NCBI GenBank assembly: GCA_002007465.1
Contig: LNAC01000003.1
Coordinates: 10,651,142-10,715,141 of the forward strand
Origin: Ailurus styani
Lineage: Eukaryota > Chordata > Mammalia > Carnivora > Ailuridae
Length of the DNA stretch: 64,000 nt
Reading direction: 5' to 3'
The notes beneath the pieces were generated by a model. It had not been told where the DNA came from and did not search any database. It saw nothing but the letters and a program-made list of their open reading frames with translations. Every line of letters begins with the position of its first letter. The first letter of the stretch is position 1. Made by a program: the position numbers and the translations under genes. Of this stretch, positions 24,301 through 36,229 are shown one piece after another.

Positions 24301-25925
24301 GCTGTCAATCTTATTTAATTTACTATATAGCTCATGTGCACAATAATCTTACCTCATGTTATTATCAAACCAGATCTTTATTTTGTCTAGAATTCTGACT
24401 AAAATAAAAACATATTAGACCAAAAAAAAATAAAATAAAAAAACAACAAAAGGCTATTAAAACATGAGAACGTTGCCTTGGAATTTGCACCTAATTCCAG
24501 AAACCGTTAGGTGGAAAAATAATCAGACTTTGTGTCTATGACTTTTCATCTTTTAAAATCAAAGGAAATGAGTTAAAAACAAGACAACCACAACAGAAAA
24601 CCTTCTACTGTAAAAAGAAGATAATGTGAATAAATGGGGAAGTCACACTGATTATGAAAAGATTATTCGACCCCACCAGAGATAACATCAAATAGCTATC
24701 AGAACCCAAGAAATTAAAGTGTGTATGAAGTACATTGGACATGGTTTTCTTGCACAATCATTCTAGAATATTAGTTCAATAAAACTAGGTCTTCAACAGT
24801 TACTTAAAGTGAAACAATTGAAAAAGAATTTCACATTTTATTATATTTCATCCCATCCTTAGAAAAAGACTTTTAAGTCTCTTATATAAATCATTTACTT
24901 AAAAAAAGGCAAAATTAAAAATGAGACACATCAGGAAGAACCATAAACACATGAAGATTCTAATATTATTTACTGTATTATTTGCATGATTTTATTTATT
25001 TCACTTTTTTTGTGGACATGGATCTAAAGATTCTAATTTTATTTTTAAATATATGTTATGATTCACACTTTCACTGTACCTGATAATCAAAAATACTATG
25101 GGCATAAGGTTGCATCTTCTAACTTTATTTGTATATTTTATTTATATTAATAAAATATTGAAAACCTAGCCCAAGCTCTGTGCATTGCCTTCATATAGAA
25201 AACTTCTGAACATGATGTGTACAGCAAGAGAAAGCTCTTACCAGTTCAGAGGAATATTTTAAATTTATTCTAATTCTAACATGTATAAACTCAGTATAGA
25301 GTTTTTTTTAAATACAAATTAATGGAACATAAGGATAATCTGGTGGCATCTCCAACTATTGTCATAGTTGATACTGCCATTCTGGAATACCAAGAAAAAG
25401 CAGCACACCCTCTTCATCTCCAGTCCAGGGGTATCCTTTCCCATGTTGGTTGCCCAAGAAGGTCATCCTTCCAACATAGAACGTCTTTCTTCTATCACTG
25501 ATCTAACATAACGATGGTTCCTACTAGAGCCTCAAAGAGCTTAGGATAAACTTTAAATGAGTGTTCCCCAAAATAAGTATTACAAAAGAAGAATAGTTCT
25601 CTGTGGCTTAAAGACATTAGGAAATTCTTCATACACAGAGAGGCCTTGAAGGGAATGGAGGAAGGTAAATAGAAATGGTAAGCGGGAAATTCCAGGAGGG
25701 AAAATGTTACGTGGGAAGGAAACAGTCAGAGAGGCCCACACAGACCCTTCCTTTTGAGGATTTCATCACATTAACTGATTTTTGAGTTCTTCTTTCTTCT
25801 GTATTTGTAACTTTGCTAAGAAATAATTTCAAATTTCTGTGGAAAATTATGAAAAACAAACCTAAAGAGACTAGTTGGTTTCTATAAAGTGATGTTTCTG
25901 TATTGTCTCTCAAAGTTAAGATTTT
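21311..25925. other. Non-coding AT-rich sequence, free of SINEs and L1
   Basis: No gene, exon or clear repeat seen over 4.6 kb. A G-rich patch lies at 21937-21957. 23180-23360 may be a decayed hAT-type element (AACCCCTTATACTT ... CACAGTTTGAAAACCA), not assignable. 24421-24445 is A-rich. Confidence 0.45.
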
Positions 25926-25929
25926 AGAT

Positions 25930-26120
25930 CGTAGATTCAGACAGATTTGGATTTGAACCACAGTTCTACCACTTCTGCTGGTTGATTTAATAAAGAGGAT
26001 TTACAGTAATGGGGACCTGGTAATAAGAATCCAAAGGATAGTAATCAAGTTCATTTATATAAAATGCTTAGCATAGTCAACATAAAGCACAATCATTGAT
26101 TCTAGTCATTATCATTTTCA
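25930..26120 (+). mobile_element. MIR-like fragment
   Basis: TTCAGACAGATTTGGATTTGAACCACAGTTCTACCACTTCTGCTGG matches the MIR head ('gactcaaatcctggctctgccacttac'), and TATAAAATGCTTAGCATAGTCAACATAAAG matches its tail. Confidence 0.65.
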
Positions 26121-26469
26121 ATATATTGTTAGAACTATTAAAAGAGACTTTGATGTTTTTAAAAGTAAGGAGAGGAAGAATTATAAATAAAAATTGAATA
26201 GGTTTCAGGAAACATAATTAAGACATTCACATTACTTTACATTAAAATTGAAAATCCCATTTTGATTTTTACAGTTAAATGTAAAAATAAAACCACAAAC
26301 AAAGCAGTAAAAACTGAGAACTGAGTAATTTATTAAATATTTGGATGGGGAGAACTTTCTATATATAAAAGCATTATTGAAGCAGACATTCTTACTCATG
26401 GCTAGTGAGAGTATAAGTTTTTTCTGTTTTTCTCAGATCTTTGCAATGCATATTAAAAACCTTAAAAAG

Positions 26470-26930
26470 TTCATGTCCTTTGAGTCAGTAAGTCAATCTA
26501 TTTAAGCAAACACTTAAATTCTAATGAAGAAATGAAAAATGTGCACAATGGCTTATAGAAAATATGTTCAAGTCAGTGTTGTTCATTAAAGGAAACAAAG
26601 AATAATCCTGAAAATAACCAAAATGTCAAATAATAAGGGAATATTAAATAAATATGGTATATCCATATTATATAATATAAACCATATAAAGTGGTGGTTG
26701 TAAGTTCAATAACATTAACCCAACATTATGTGGAAGAAGAGCAGGATACAGAATAATAAACAATTAAACTCACAACTATCAAGCAATATGCAGAGAAAAA
26801 TGGAAATCTATCAAAGCATTGTTTATTTCTTGAATGGTAAGATGATGAGTTGTATAAAATTTTATCCTTATACTTGTTAGTATTTAAACGTTTTCTATAA
26901 ATAAGCAGTGGAAAAATCTACTTACCAAGG
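26470..26930 (+). mobile_element. Ancient L1 (L1M) 3' fragment
   Basis: Sense phrases in order: GGCTTATAGAAAATATGTTC, GTTGTTCATTAAAGGAAAC, CCTGAAAATAACCAAAATGTCAAATAATAAGGGAATATTAAATAAATATGGTATATCCATATTATATAATA, then ATGGAAATCTATCAAAGCATTG and TTTTCTATAAATAAGCAGTGG. Confidence 0.7.
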
Positions 26931-26959
26931 AAAACATGCAAAATCGTACATTTTTTTTC

Positions 26960-27265
26960 AACTGTGGAAAAAATGCCATAAAATTAAATCATTTTAACAA
27001 AACATAAAATTTACCATTTTAGCAATTTTTAAATGTATGGTTCAGTGTATTAAGGGCGTTTAGATTGTTGTGCAATCATCATAACCATCCATCTCCAGCA
27101 CTTTTTCCATTTTCAAAACCAAAACTCTGTACCTATTAATTAACAACTTATTCTCCCCTTCCCTCGGACTCCAGCAACCAACATTGTACTTTCTGTCTCT
27201 ATGGATTTGACTCATATAGTGAAATCATACAATGTTTGTCCTTTTGTGACTGGCTTAAGAAATTA
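26960..27265 (-). mobile_element. Ancient L1 (L1M/HAL1-like) fragment
   Basis: Antisense phrases: AAAATTTACCATTTTAGCAATTTTTAAATGTATGGTTCAGTG, GTTGTGCAATCATCATAACCATCCATCTCCAGCACTTTTTCCATTTTC, CTCTGTACCTATTAATTAACAAC, TACTTTCTGTCTCTATGGATTTGACTC and TTTGTCCTTTTGTGACTGGCTTA. Abuts the opposite-strand L1 just before it. Confidence 0.8.
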
Positions 27266-27269
27266 TATT

Positions 27270-30200
27270 TTTACAAACCATTTTTTCTCTCCAGGAAAGT
27301 ACTAGAAAGTAAGCCAAATAGTGGTTAAGGAAATAAAGTCATAAAAGGCCAAACAGACTCCAACAGATTGTAAAAATAGTTGAGATATATTATGATTGGA
27401 TTTAAAATGTCATGATGTACAATAATTTTAACAACCATTTGTATGTCAAAAGTTTCAATATTTTTAGAGTTCAAGGAATTTAGACACTATGTTGAAAGGA
27501 TACAGCCTCTTAGAGACAAGTATGAAAAAAACCCTAATTACCTCCTTATCAACACAGAATTATTTCAAAACACTTCTTTCAAACCTATACCTAGACAGAA
27601 AAAATTAAAATCTGCCCATACTAGTGAAATTCTCATGCAAAGTATTAGCTTCTCATTTTAGTCCATTAGTCCATAATATCTATAACCAAAGCAGTGCTTA
27701 GAAATACTCTGATTCTACATAAATTAAAAAATATGCATAAAATGATACAATAAAAAGCATCTATATTTTTGAAAATTAAGAATATCTACAGTATGTTTTA
27801 TAGGTACAATTAGGCACCTTAATTTAACTTCTTAAAATACAAAAATGTGGTGCTTAATATGACATTTTTTTCAGGACTAATAATTCAGATTCTCTGTATA
27901 TCATGTACATTGATGACAAATATATGCATAGAAGTTCAGTTCTATGTTGAGGGAACACATAGACCAATAGGGTTCACTTAGTTACTGTAAGTTCTCAGCC
28001 TTGCCCCGAAAACACCCCTCTACAGACTGATTTAGCATGTTCCTACCAGAATGTTAGATTTCTGAATTTAAGTTAGGCAGAACATTGACTATTTAAGCAT
28101 CGATGGAATTATTATCTCAGAAATCTTTGAGAGGAGATCAGACGGGAGAAGACGCAGGATGGATACGTTTGAGTCTCAGGGACATCAGGTGGAAAAACTT
28201 TAAGCAAGCCCTATGTTTTTATTGTTCTGAATATTAGTGTCAGTGCAGAAATAGGTCCGGCACTGAGCACAACTGTTTGGAAAGTGAGGCAGTCAAACGG
28301 GCAGCTTGAGTAGCCGATGCAGAGGGACAGAGACCAACAAAACAGGGAGTCATCTCAGCTACAAAAAAGAAATTGTCTGTGTGTTCCATGAACATAAACA
28401 TACTTGGTCCTATGATCCAGTGTTTAGAGGGAATGCGGTACTTAGAGTAGAAGCTAATGTTAGATTTGTAGCCACTCACCATACTGAGAGAATAACTAAG
28501 GGGTGGGGATGTGGGGATTCTGTAAGTTACACTGACGGATTGCGTTTTGAAGAATAATGAAGCAAAGGAAGAGAAAAACGAAATTCAAATGTGCTTGTAT
28601 AAGCTTACTCTTTGTATCACCATTTTGGAGCATTTTCTTCTGTTAACTAGTGTTCCAGAGATCTATCTTTATTTTGAATTTGTGACTGAATACCATATTG
28701 GAAGAGGAAAAGACATGATTTGGAATATGTGAATACCGTAAAGTGAAGACATTGACGCATTAGTGAAATGACCACTAGTTTGACCTTTTCCTGTTTCGTT
28801 TTGTTTTGTTTTTTCTCTTGGACTTTTTTGAAAAGACAGAACGTCTGTCCTTTGGCAGTAAATTAATTTAGCGTGCATTCTTTTAAAGACAGGAGACTGG
28901 GTGGCTAGCTCCTTCCTTGAGAACGTGTGATGGTTATGTTGAAAGGAAGTAGCCATAAACCTCTAACGAAATATTTTACTATAATGAAAAAACTATTTCT
29001 TTTAATTTTTTGTTACTAGATGTTCTAGGTCAATGGATGTCATTTGCATTCTAACCCTTAATTATCATTTTGGACTTGTCTTTACTAATGACTTCTTTTT
29101 TTTTTTTTTTTTACTAATGACTTCTTAAACATACCATCAGCTCTTAAGACACCTCCAAAATTGTTCCTCTTTATTTAGGGTTCTGCTATGATGTTACATC
29201 TTAAGATATAATCAAACATGTCCCAAGTGACACCAACTATTAAATTTGTGGGAGATTTTCTGTTCTCCTGGTGTAACAAATTCAGATATAAATGTATTGC
29301 TAAGGTCAAAACCAGAGTAATGTCCTGTAGTGACTTGGAAATTTAGTTAACATGATAGCTAACAAAAGTTTCCGAAAGAACAGACAAATTGCTCCCAACT
29401 GAACATAAAAGGGGATGACATAAGGTTAGACAAAAGATGCATGGTTTAAGTGAGTTTCTTTTGAAATGCAAACAACCTCAAGAATCTTTACAACTCTCTT
29501 AGGGAAAACCTCCTGGGTGGTATCATTTGTGCTGAGGGGTGTTAGAATGGGCTGGTAGGGTGCTAATGGAAAGTATTCCAGTCTTAGTGTTTAGGGATTA
29601 GCATGGAAGAATCCCTGGAGCATTTACTGAAGATGCCCACTTAAATCTCTGCATCACTCCTAGAGGGGTATTTTCCTTGTTGCTGCTTTTAACTTGATGT
29701 TTTGCAAAGTTTTATGCTTTAAGTGGTATCTGATAAGGGAACAGCCTTCAGTAGGGTCTACAGGCAGATGTAATTCTGCCTCGAGCCCCCCAATGTTTCG
29801 ATTTATTTATTTTAAAAATTTCCTTAACTGCAATCACCACTATCAGATCAACAGTCAAAACTAAATGCTCATTGCAAGTAGATAAGCAAATGACAGAAAT
29901 GTGTATATGCTCATGTCTGGTCTTAAGTGTCTATTTCTCATTCTAATCATGAGACTTTACTATAATTTCCTTCCATCCTATAGGTTTTAATAATGTAACT
30001 CAATGGAATCCCTAGAGACCACTTAACATCACCTGGTAAATTCTGACCCTCATGGCACGATATAGGTATCAGTATAAGCTGTGTTATATCAAGGATGCTC
30101 ATATCTTTTTTTAGTTTAATAGAGGATTATGGTATTAGAATAAGGCAGTTACATTATGCATATATAATGTAACAGATGAACCAGCAAGCAGGGATGACCA

Positions 30201-32095
30201 CACTTCCCAGTCTACACCTGCCGCTGCATAAAAACTGCTAACACTCTGACAGCTGGACGTGAATACAAGCATAAAGGATTGGACCAGATTGGCCAATGAA
30301 AGACTATCAAAATAAACAACCCTTATCACAGCTTTCAAAGTAATCTTATTTCACAGAATCTGACACTTGAAGCAATGATTCTTTATCTTCTGCAAAGGGC
30401 TCAAACCCGATTATTAATACAAAAGCTGAAATCCTTGGAAATACCTTCTACGTGAGCAAAATTAAGTAATAGGATATCTGTTCTTAAGAGACCAGTCTTT
30501 AGAAGTCACTTGTCCAGATCTCTCATTTTACAGATGAAGGAACTAAAATCCAGAAAAGCAATGTGAGGCCGACCTTATTTCTGTTATAGCCTGGCATGTA
30601 AGAGCACTCAATAAAAATTTGTTGACTGAATTGAACACATGAATCATTTCTTCCCCCGATCGTCTTTATTCCAACCACTGAAGTTTCTCCTGCCTTAGAG
30701 ATTTATCTAGGAATAGGTGCAGGCATTTTGACTAAGATAATACATTCTGGTGTTTGTCTTTGGCATGAAAGGTACTGTTGTAAAGGAACAGCTTTGTAAG
30801 GGGGAGAAGGGCGTTTAATGGATTTGTAACTAGAAGAATAGAGTCATACTGCTACTTATCAAACATTCAGATAAAAAAAACTAAATTACATCAGCAGCGA
30901 AAAGTCATGTAGCTCAAACATCAATTCTAATTTAAAAGCATTTCTGGAGACAAGGCAAAATATAATTCTATTCCTCAGTTGAGACACTACTATTTCAAAG
31001 AAAATGAATATAGAAGTCTGACACACAATAATGTTAATAACCCCCTTATATGTCTTTCTGATGACAATAGTGATGACAAGATCATATTACAAAAAAATAT
31101 CTCAGTCTGAGGGAAACAGGTAGGAAGAAATCCCCTGAAGCTACTAATACAGTTAGGTCTCTTGTCAGACTGATGGCCCAAACACTCAGAAAGTGACATC
31201 TTCCCGAAGCTGACATTGTGTATGTGAAAGGGGCCAAAACTGAATTGCTCATCTATTGCTTCCAAAGTTCATGCAAAAGCACACACAGACATGACCAGTC
31301 TGGACACCCCAGAGAGCATACGTAGTAGGGAAAAGTAAATTGGACCACTAATGTAAGACCAAATTCTCAGCAGGAAATTGCTGCATGGCACTCGCTAAGT
31401 TGTTTTAACTCTTTCACTATCAGGAGGAATGTTAAGGAAGATCTTTGCCACATTTATGTCAGCATGGTACTTGACTAAACTACAGCAGTTAATGTAATCC
31501 TCTAAGCACTGAGAGTTCCCTTAAAGACCGTGGCGAGTCAGGCTCAGATCTCTGGTAAGGGTATGAGTCAAGTACGCCTCCCTGACCCACTAGCGGATTT
31601 AATTTAGTGAGGGGGGGGGGGTTGGAAGAGGGGAGGTGGCAGCTAAACTGGCTGAAAGTCCTGTGGTGTAAGCTAAGGAGGCCACATCTCAGTTTTCTTA
31701 CAAGACAAAAGTGAAGTGGGTAGAAGAAATCAGAAAGGAGAATGCTCACTAAGCTGAGAAGTGAAATTGGGAGCCCAAGGAATATGGAATCATGTCTTTC
31801 TCTTGCTTTTATCTTAGAGAAACCACACTGATCCAACATTCCTCTCTATTGCCTCATTTTCCTGCATTTCTGTCCCCACCCCTCCCTGTATTTCCCTTTT
31901 CTTCTGTTTTATTTCCTTACTCCTTTTCATAATTGATTGAGACCAAAAAACAAGGAACCTCTCTGAAATCCCTGAGTTTGCTAATTGCCCGTGATTTTCC
32001 TCAAACTAAGAATATTTAAGAAAAAAAATATTTGGCACACCCTCTTTATAGCTGGAGAATGATGATCAGCATTAAATTAGCACAATTTAGTGGAA
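27270..32095. other. Non-coding sequence, no SINE or L1; traces of MIR
   Basis: No gene seen. 30500-30640 holds a MIR/L2-like patch (CATTTTACAGATGAAGGAACTAAAATCCAGAAAAG, then GAGCACTCAATAAAAATTTGTTG). Also present: a poly(T) with flanking duplication (29082-29125) and an 11-base G run (31611-31621). Confidence 0.45.
29097..29110 (-). mobile_element. Poly(A)-only insertion (read as poly(T)) with 15-bp duplication
   Basis: A pure T tract between two perfect copies of ttactaatgacttct (29082-29096 and 29111-29125). It looks like an L1-machinery insertion that kept only the tail, on the minus strand. Replication slippage is an alternative. Confidence 0.6.
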
Positions 32096-32099
32096 ATGA

Positions 32100-32190
32100 G
32101 ATGGGTTCCAATATCAGTCAGGACTCAGCATTCTTATTTGTTTTTGCACTCTTTTGCTGACATTACTTAATTTCTCAGAACCTCAATTTT
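32100..32190 (+). mobile_element. MIR-like fragment
   Basis: GGTTCCAATATCAGTCAGGACTCAGCATTC ... GCTGACATTACTTAATTTCTCAGAACCTCAATTT matches the MIR head and 'acttaacctctctgtgcctcagttt'. Confidence 0.55.
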
Positions 32191-32199
32191 TTTTTTTTG

Positions 32200-33715
32200 T
32201 CATTCATAAAGAGGAATCTGTTTTCCCTGTCCCTGATCTGTTTTAGGTCCTCCAGAAACTTAACAAAACCATCTGATATCTCTTGTCAATTTTTTTTTTC
32301 CTGGCTTTATGCACATGAGGTTTTGCATTTCCCTCTAACTCTGCTCCGTGCCACCGTGTATGGGGCTGAATATTTGTGAAATGTATTACTCTTTTCCAAA
32401 ATCTTCTAACATCTATCTTTTCTGGGTTTTGTTTTGTTTTGTGACTATAAGACAACTGGTAAATTCTTTCGTCTTTCCACCACCTCCCTTTCATACTGAA
32501 GTTTTGATGAAAAACATAGCATTAAATACTGTACAACATTTCAGTGAGTGGCATATCTATGAAGTTGGTTCAGATATTGGTTGGACTCCATGTACGCCTT
32601 CCTGTATAAACTAGCTTGTAATATATTTCAGTTTTTGTTATTATGGATATTACTTTAGACTGAAAGTAACAGACTGATGAGACTATGTTCCTTCAACTTG
32701 GTAAGATGCTCCATACCTTAATTCATATAGGGGTAGGTGTATTTATTGTTACTTGTTAATGATCATGGTGATTGGCTCAGGTCAGAGCCACTGTACCTAT
32801 GAAAAAAGTTGTCAGGGTAGGTCATGTGTTTGGTAATTTCAGGAGCTTCTAAATTTGGAGAATACGTTGTTTTTTAGAACATAGAAGAAAACTGATAGAG
32901 GAAGTGGGCTAGTGACGCAGAAGCTGAGATTTGGCTAGTTCTTTTATTTTAAAACGAGAGCTATAAGACGATGAGAGTGAAGCCTTCTCTCTCTCTCAAA
33001 CTACATCCCATAAATCAACAGAGGAAATGACTTAAGTCTTCTATTCACTGCCATAGGCAGTTGTGCAAATCTGGACCTGGGATAACCTTTACTATATTTT
33101 GCAAAGGCATTCAGTAACAAACATCAGTAAAACCGGGACGGAATATCGTTATTTATATTTCCACATAGAGACTGTAGACTAGACTTTAGTATTTCTTCTA
33201 ATATTTTCATTATATAAAGTTACTTTTTTATTTTGAAAATTATAATTAGAAAAAGAATTTAAAATGTGCTAATATGTATATAATAGATTTTTATCAGAAA
33301 CCACTGGCAATTACAATAACAATTAACAAAAGACAATGCTTAAATTCTAAAATTGGCTTGGTTAAATTAATATAAATTTTAAAAGACTACTCCATGAATA
33401 AGATGTCTATTATTAAATTAAATTGCCCTCTTATCCTTGAGCTGTATGATGACATTATGATAGATGATCTTAAAGATTACCATTCAGTTCTGAAACTCTA
33501 AAATGGATCTTCTCAAGTAAACTTTTTAAATTTAAATTTTTCTTTAATTTTAGTTTCTTTTGAATTTAGATATATATGTGTCTATTTGTGTATATGTACA
33601 TACAGGATAAACTTGTGATTTAAATAGCTATATAATGCATATCACCATTATTTTTGAAGGCCTCTACTAATTTACCATCTATCCACCTAGCTTTATTTTA
33701 TTTTTGAAGATTTTA
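32200..33715. other. Non-coding AT-rich sequence, nothing recognised
   Basis: No gene or assignable repeat. 33180-33700 is very AT-rich. Confidence 0.45.
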
Positions 33716-33721
33716 TATATC

Positions 33722-33900
33722 AGGGCCCCTGGGTAGCTCCCAGTTTATTAAGTATCTGACTCTTGATTTTGGCTCAGGTCATGATCTCAGGGTCCTGGGA
33801 TCCAGCCCCGTGTGGGGCTCCTGGCTCAGTGGGGAGTCTGCTTCTCTCCCTCTCTCTCTCTGTCCCTTCCACCTTTAAAATAAGTAAATAAAATCTTTTT
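33722..33900 (+). mobile_element. CAN-SINE, left arm of an inverted pair
   Basis: GGGCCCCTGGGTAGCTCCCAG head, GACTCTTGATTTTGGCTCAGGTC, (CT)n, AAGTAAATAAAATCTTTTT tail. Its tail joins tail-to-tail with a minus-strand copy. Confidence 0.93.
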
Positions 33901-34127
33901 CTTAAAGATTTTATTTTTCTATTTTTAGAGACAGAGAGTGCTTGCGCATGAAAGAAGGCATGTGGGGGGTGGGGGGTTAGGGCAGGGGGAGAAAATGTCG
34001 AGCAGATTCCCCGCTGACCATGGAGCCAGACCTGGGGCTCAATCTCAGGACCCTCAACAACTCAGATTATGACCTGAGTTGAAATCCAGAGTTGGCTGCT
34101 TAACCAACTGAGGCACCCTGGTACCTC
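33901..34127 (-). mobile_element. CAN-SINE, right arm of an inverted pair
   Basis: Antisense: AAAGATTTTATTTTTCTATTTTTAGAGACAGAG, GGGGCTCAATCTCAGGACC, GACCTGAGTTGAAATCCAGAGTTGG, GCTTAACCAACTGAGGCACCCTGGTACC. Directly adjacent to the + copy. Confidence 0.93.
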
Positions 34128-34186
34128 TTCACTCGGCTTTAGTAACTAAAAAGTTATGCTCCCATTTTGAATTAAGACAGGAAATG

Positions 34187-34200
34187 AAAAGAAAAAAAAA
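34187..34200 (+). mobile_element. Poly(A)-only insertion with 13-bp duplication
   Basis: An A-rich tract (AAAAG then A run) between two perfect copies of aagacaggaaatg (34174-34186 and 34201-34213). Same architecture as the insertions at 12137 and 29097. Confidence 0.6.
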
Positions 34201-34224
34201 AAGACAGGAAATGGCTATATTAAT

Positions 34225-34815
34225 TTTTTAAGGCTGCTGTAAGACAGTACTGCAAATTTGGTGGCTTATAACAACAGAAATTTCTTCTTGCTGTTCTAGA
34301 GGCTAGATAATCAAAGTGTGGCAAAATCATGCTCCTCTGAAGGCTCTGGTGAAAATCTTTTCCTGCTTTTTCCAGAGTCTGAGAGCCACAGGCATTTCTT
34401 ATCAAATGGCAGCCTAACACCAATCTCCACCATTGTCTTCACATGGCTGACCGCTTCCTGTGGCTTTCCCTCTCCTCCTCCTCCCCCTCCCCCACCTCCC
34501 CCTCTGGTGGGAGAAAGAAAATCTTAAGCAGGCTCCATGCCCAGTGTGGAACCCAAGGCAGGGCTCAATCTCACAACCCTGAGATCAATGACCTGAGTGG
34601 AAACCAAGGGTCAGATGCTTAACCCACTAAACCACCCAGGTGCTCACCCTCTTCTTACAAGGACATTAGTCATTGGATTAGGACTCTTACCCTAATCCAG
34701 TAGAAACTCATTTTAACTTGATTACATTTGCAAAGACTTTATTTCCACATAAGATTACATTCTGAGGTTCTAAGTGGACATGAATTTAGGGACTACTTCT
34801 CCACCCAGTCCAGAA
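34225..34815 (-). mobile_element. MaLR (MLT1-type) LTR fragment, split by a truncated SINE
   Basis: Antisense phrases: TTTTTAAGGCTGCTGTAAGACAGTACTGCAAATTTGGTGGCTTATAACAACAGAAATTTCTTCTTGCTGTTCTAGAGGCTAG, TCTTCACATGGCTGACC, CTCTTCTTACAAGGACATTAGTCATTGGATTAGGACTCTTACCCTAATCC and ACATTCTGAGGTTCTAAGTGGACATGAATTTAGGG. Non-coding LTR only; no retroviral gene is seen. Confidence 0.75.
34509..34647 (-). mobile_element. Partial CAN-SINE inside the MaLR LTR
   Basis: Has GCAGGCTCCATGCCCAG, GGGCTCAATCTCACAACCCTGAGATCAATGACCTGAG and AACCCACTAAACCACCCAGGTGC, but the A-rich tail and CT segment are replaced by a (CCT)n run of the + strand at 34466-34504. There is no duplication at its tail end. Confidence 0.85.
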
Positions 34816-34829
34816 TCATATAATAGTCA

Positions 34830-35455
34830 AACAGAGTTTCTCTTCAATCTGCGATAACCCATACTGCTATAGTGAATTTACATAATTCCTTTCAAAAGCA
34901 AATACATCTATAGGAGATGGATACGTGTGATAGTAAATAGAGCAGCTCAACAAATATGTCCAGCTTTCTGCCATTCATGAAGGGTGAATGGCTGAGTCTT
35001 GTGCCTTGCTTTGGCAACAAAACATAAAGTATAAGAAATAGTGCCATCTGTTTCCAGCCAGAGGATTTAACAGCCATATTCTGCCTTTCCATTTGCTTAG
35101 AAGGTTGGTTCTCCAGCAAACTAGGTCCTGGAATGAGAATGATGTAGAGCAGAGCCCCCAGTAGACTCAGAATACAGCAAGAAATGGACTTCATTGCTTG
35201 AGATTTGGGAATTGTCTGTATGTGTAGAATATGCATTCTCAATGGGAGTAATGTAAAATTGGTTCTTGAGGGCAAAATAAAATCTCACCTTTTTATGTAT
35301 AAAGTGCATACGATATATAAACATATACAGTGTCTGGTATTAAAATTCCATGGAGAGCTGATTAGAAAACAAAATGTCTAAACATGCTCCTTAAGGGAGT
35401 AACAGTGAAAAAAAGGTTAGAAAACTGTAGTAGAATAACCTAGTGGATTCTCAGT
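34830..35455. other. Non-coding sequence, probably part of an ancient repeat
   Basis: On the minus strand, CCAAAGCAAGGCACAAGACTCAGCCATTCACCC and the stretch around it resemble a dispersed mammalian repeat I cannot name. The 127-codon open frame 34892-35275 on the minus strand lies here and has no recognisable domain. Confidence 0.4.
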
Positions 35456-35459
35456 GATA

Positions 35460-35650
35460 TCACAGGCTTTGCTGACACCATCTAGGTTTCAGTTTCAAAT
35501 CCTGACACTTTCAAAATTTCTTCATCAATTTGTGGTTACATTAACTACTCTGAATTATGGGACTAAAAATAATACCACCCTCTTATGCTCTGTGATACTT
35601 TAGACAATCAACATGAAAGATTATAGTGCTTGCCACATAGTAATTGTTTT
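35460..35650 (+). mobile_element. MIR-like fragment
   Basis: TAGGTTTCAGTTTCAAATCCTGACACTTTC, TTATGGGACTAAAAATAATACCACC and TATAGTGCTTGCCACATAGTAATTG follow MIR order. Confidence 0.65.
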
Positions 35651-35769
35651 TTAAAACTTAGGTATTTTTATAATTTGATTGTTAGAGCATTAATCATGGT
35701 TTAATGTCCTGTGAAGAAATATATTGCATTTCCATTTATACTTTAGGCAAAATTCAAAGGAAGTGATTG

Positions 35770-36130
35770 TATTTGTTAGTATAAGCTAAGTGCTAAAACA
35801 AACAATACTAAAACCTCGATAATTTAACACATTATAAGTTATTCATTGTTCAATTCATAGTCTCAAGTATTTGAAAGAAAGTGAGATAGTCTGTGCTATA
35901 CCATCATTTTGGGATTCATTTTTCCACCTGGTCGCTCAGTGTTTTCTCCAGGATTTGACATTAAGTGAATGACAGAATAGTCAGAAAGCATTGAGGATGA
36001 TGGTATGGGAGGTATCTTACTGGCCAGACCTAGAAATCCCTATATTCCATTGGCTAGAACTCAATCACATGATCTCATTTAACTGCAAGGGAGGCTGGGG
36101 CTTTGGGGAAATTTGGCCAAGCTCCGAGTG
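35770..36130 (+). repeat. Ancient dispersed repeat, family not assigned
   Basis: AGTGCTAAAACAAACAATACTAAAACCTCGATAATTTAACACATTATAAGTTATTCATT and CCATTGGCTAGAACTCAATCACATGATCTCATTTAACTGCAAGGGAGGCTGGG follow a known mammalian repeat phrase ('attggccagaactagtcacatggcc...aactgcaaggg'). I cannot name the family. Confidence 0.5.
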
Positions 36131-36229
36131 AAAGAAGGAAAGATGATTCTGGATTAACATTCTGCATCATCTCTGCCACCATGACAGAGATTCATTAGTA
36201 CACTCCAATGATCAAAGTGTCGGAAACCA

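Noticed and set aside
31611..31621. 11-base G run as a G-quadruplex
   Set aside because: A single run without three more G runs nearby cannot form a standard intramolecular quadruplex, and homopolymer length is unreliable in assemblies.
34892..35275. 127-codon minus-strand frame with hydrophobic stretches
   Set aside because: I considered a small membrane protein or processed pseudogene, but found no family match. The DNA resembles an ancient dispersed repeat, and there is no promoter, exon or tail evidence.
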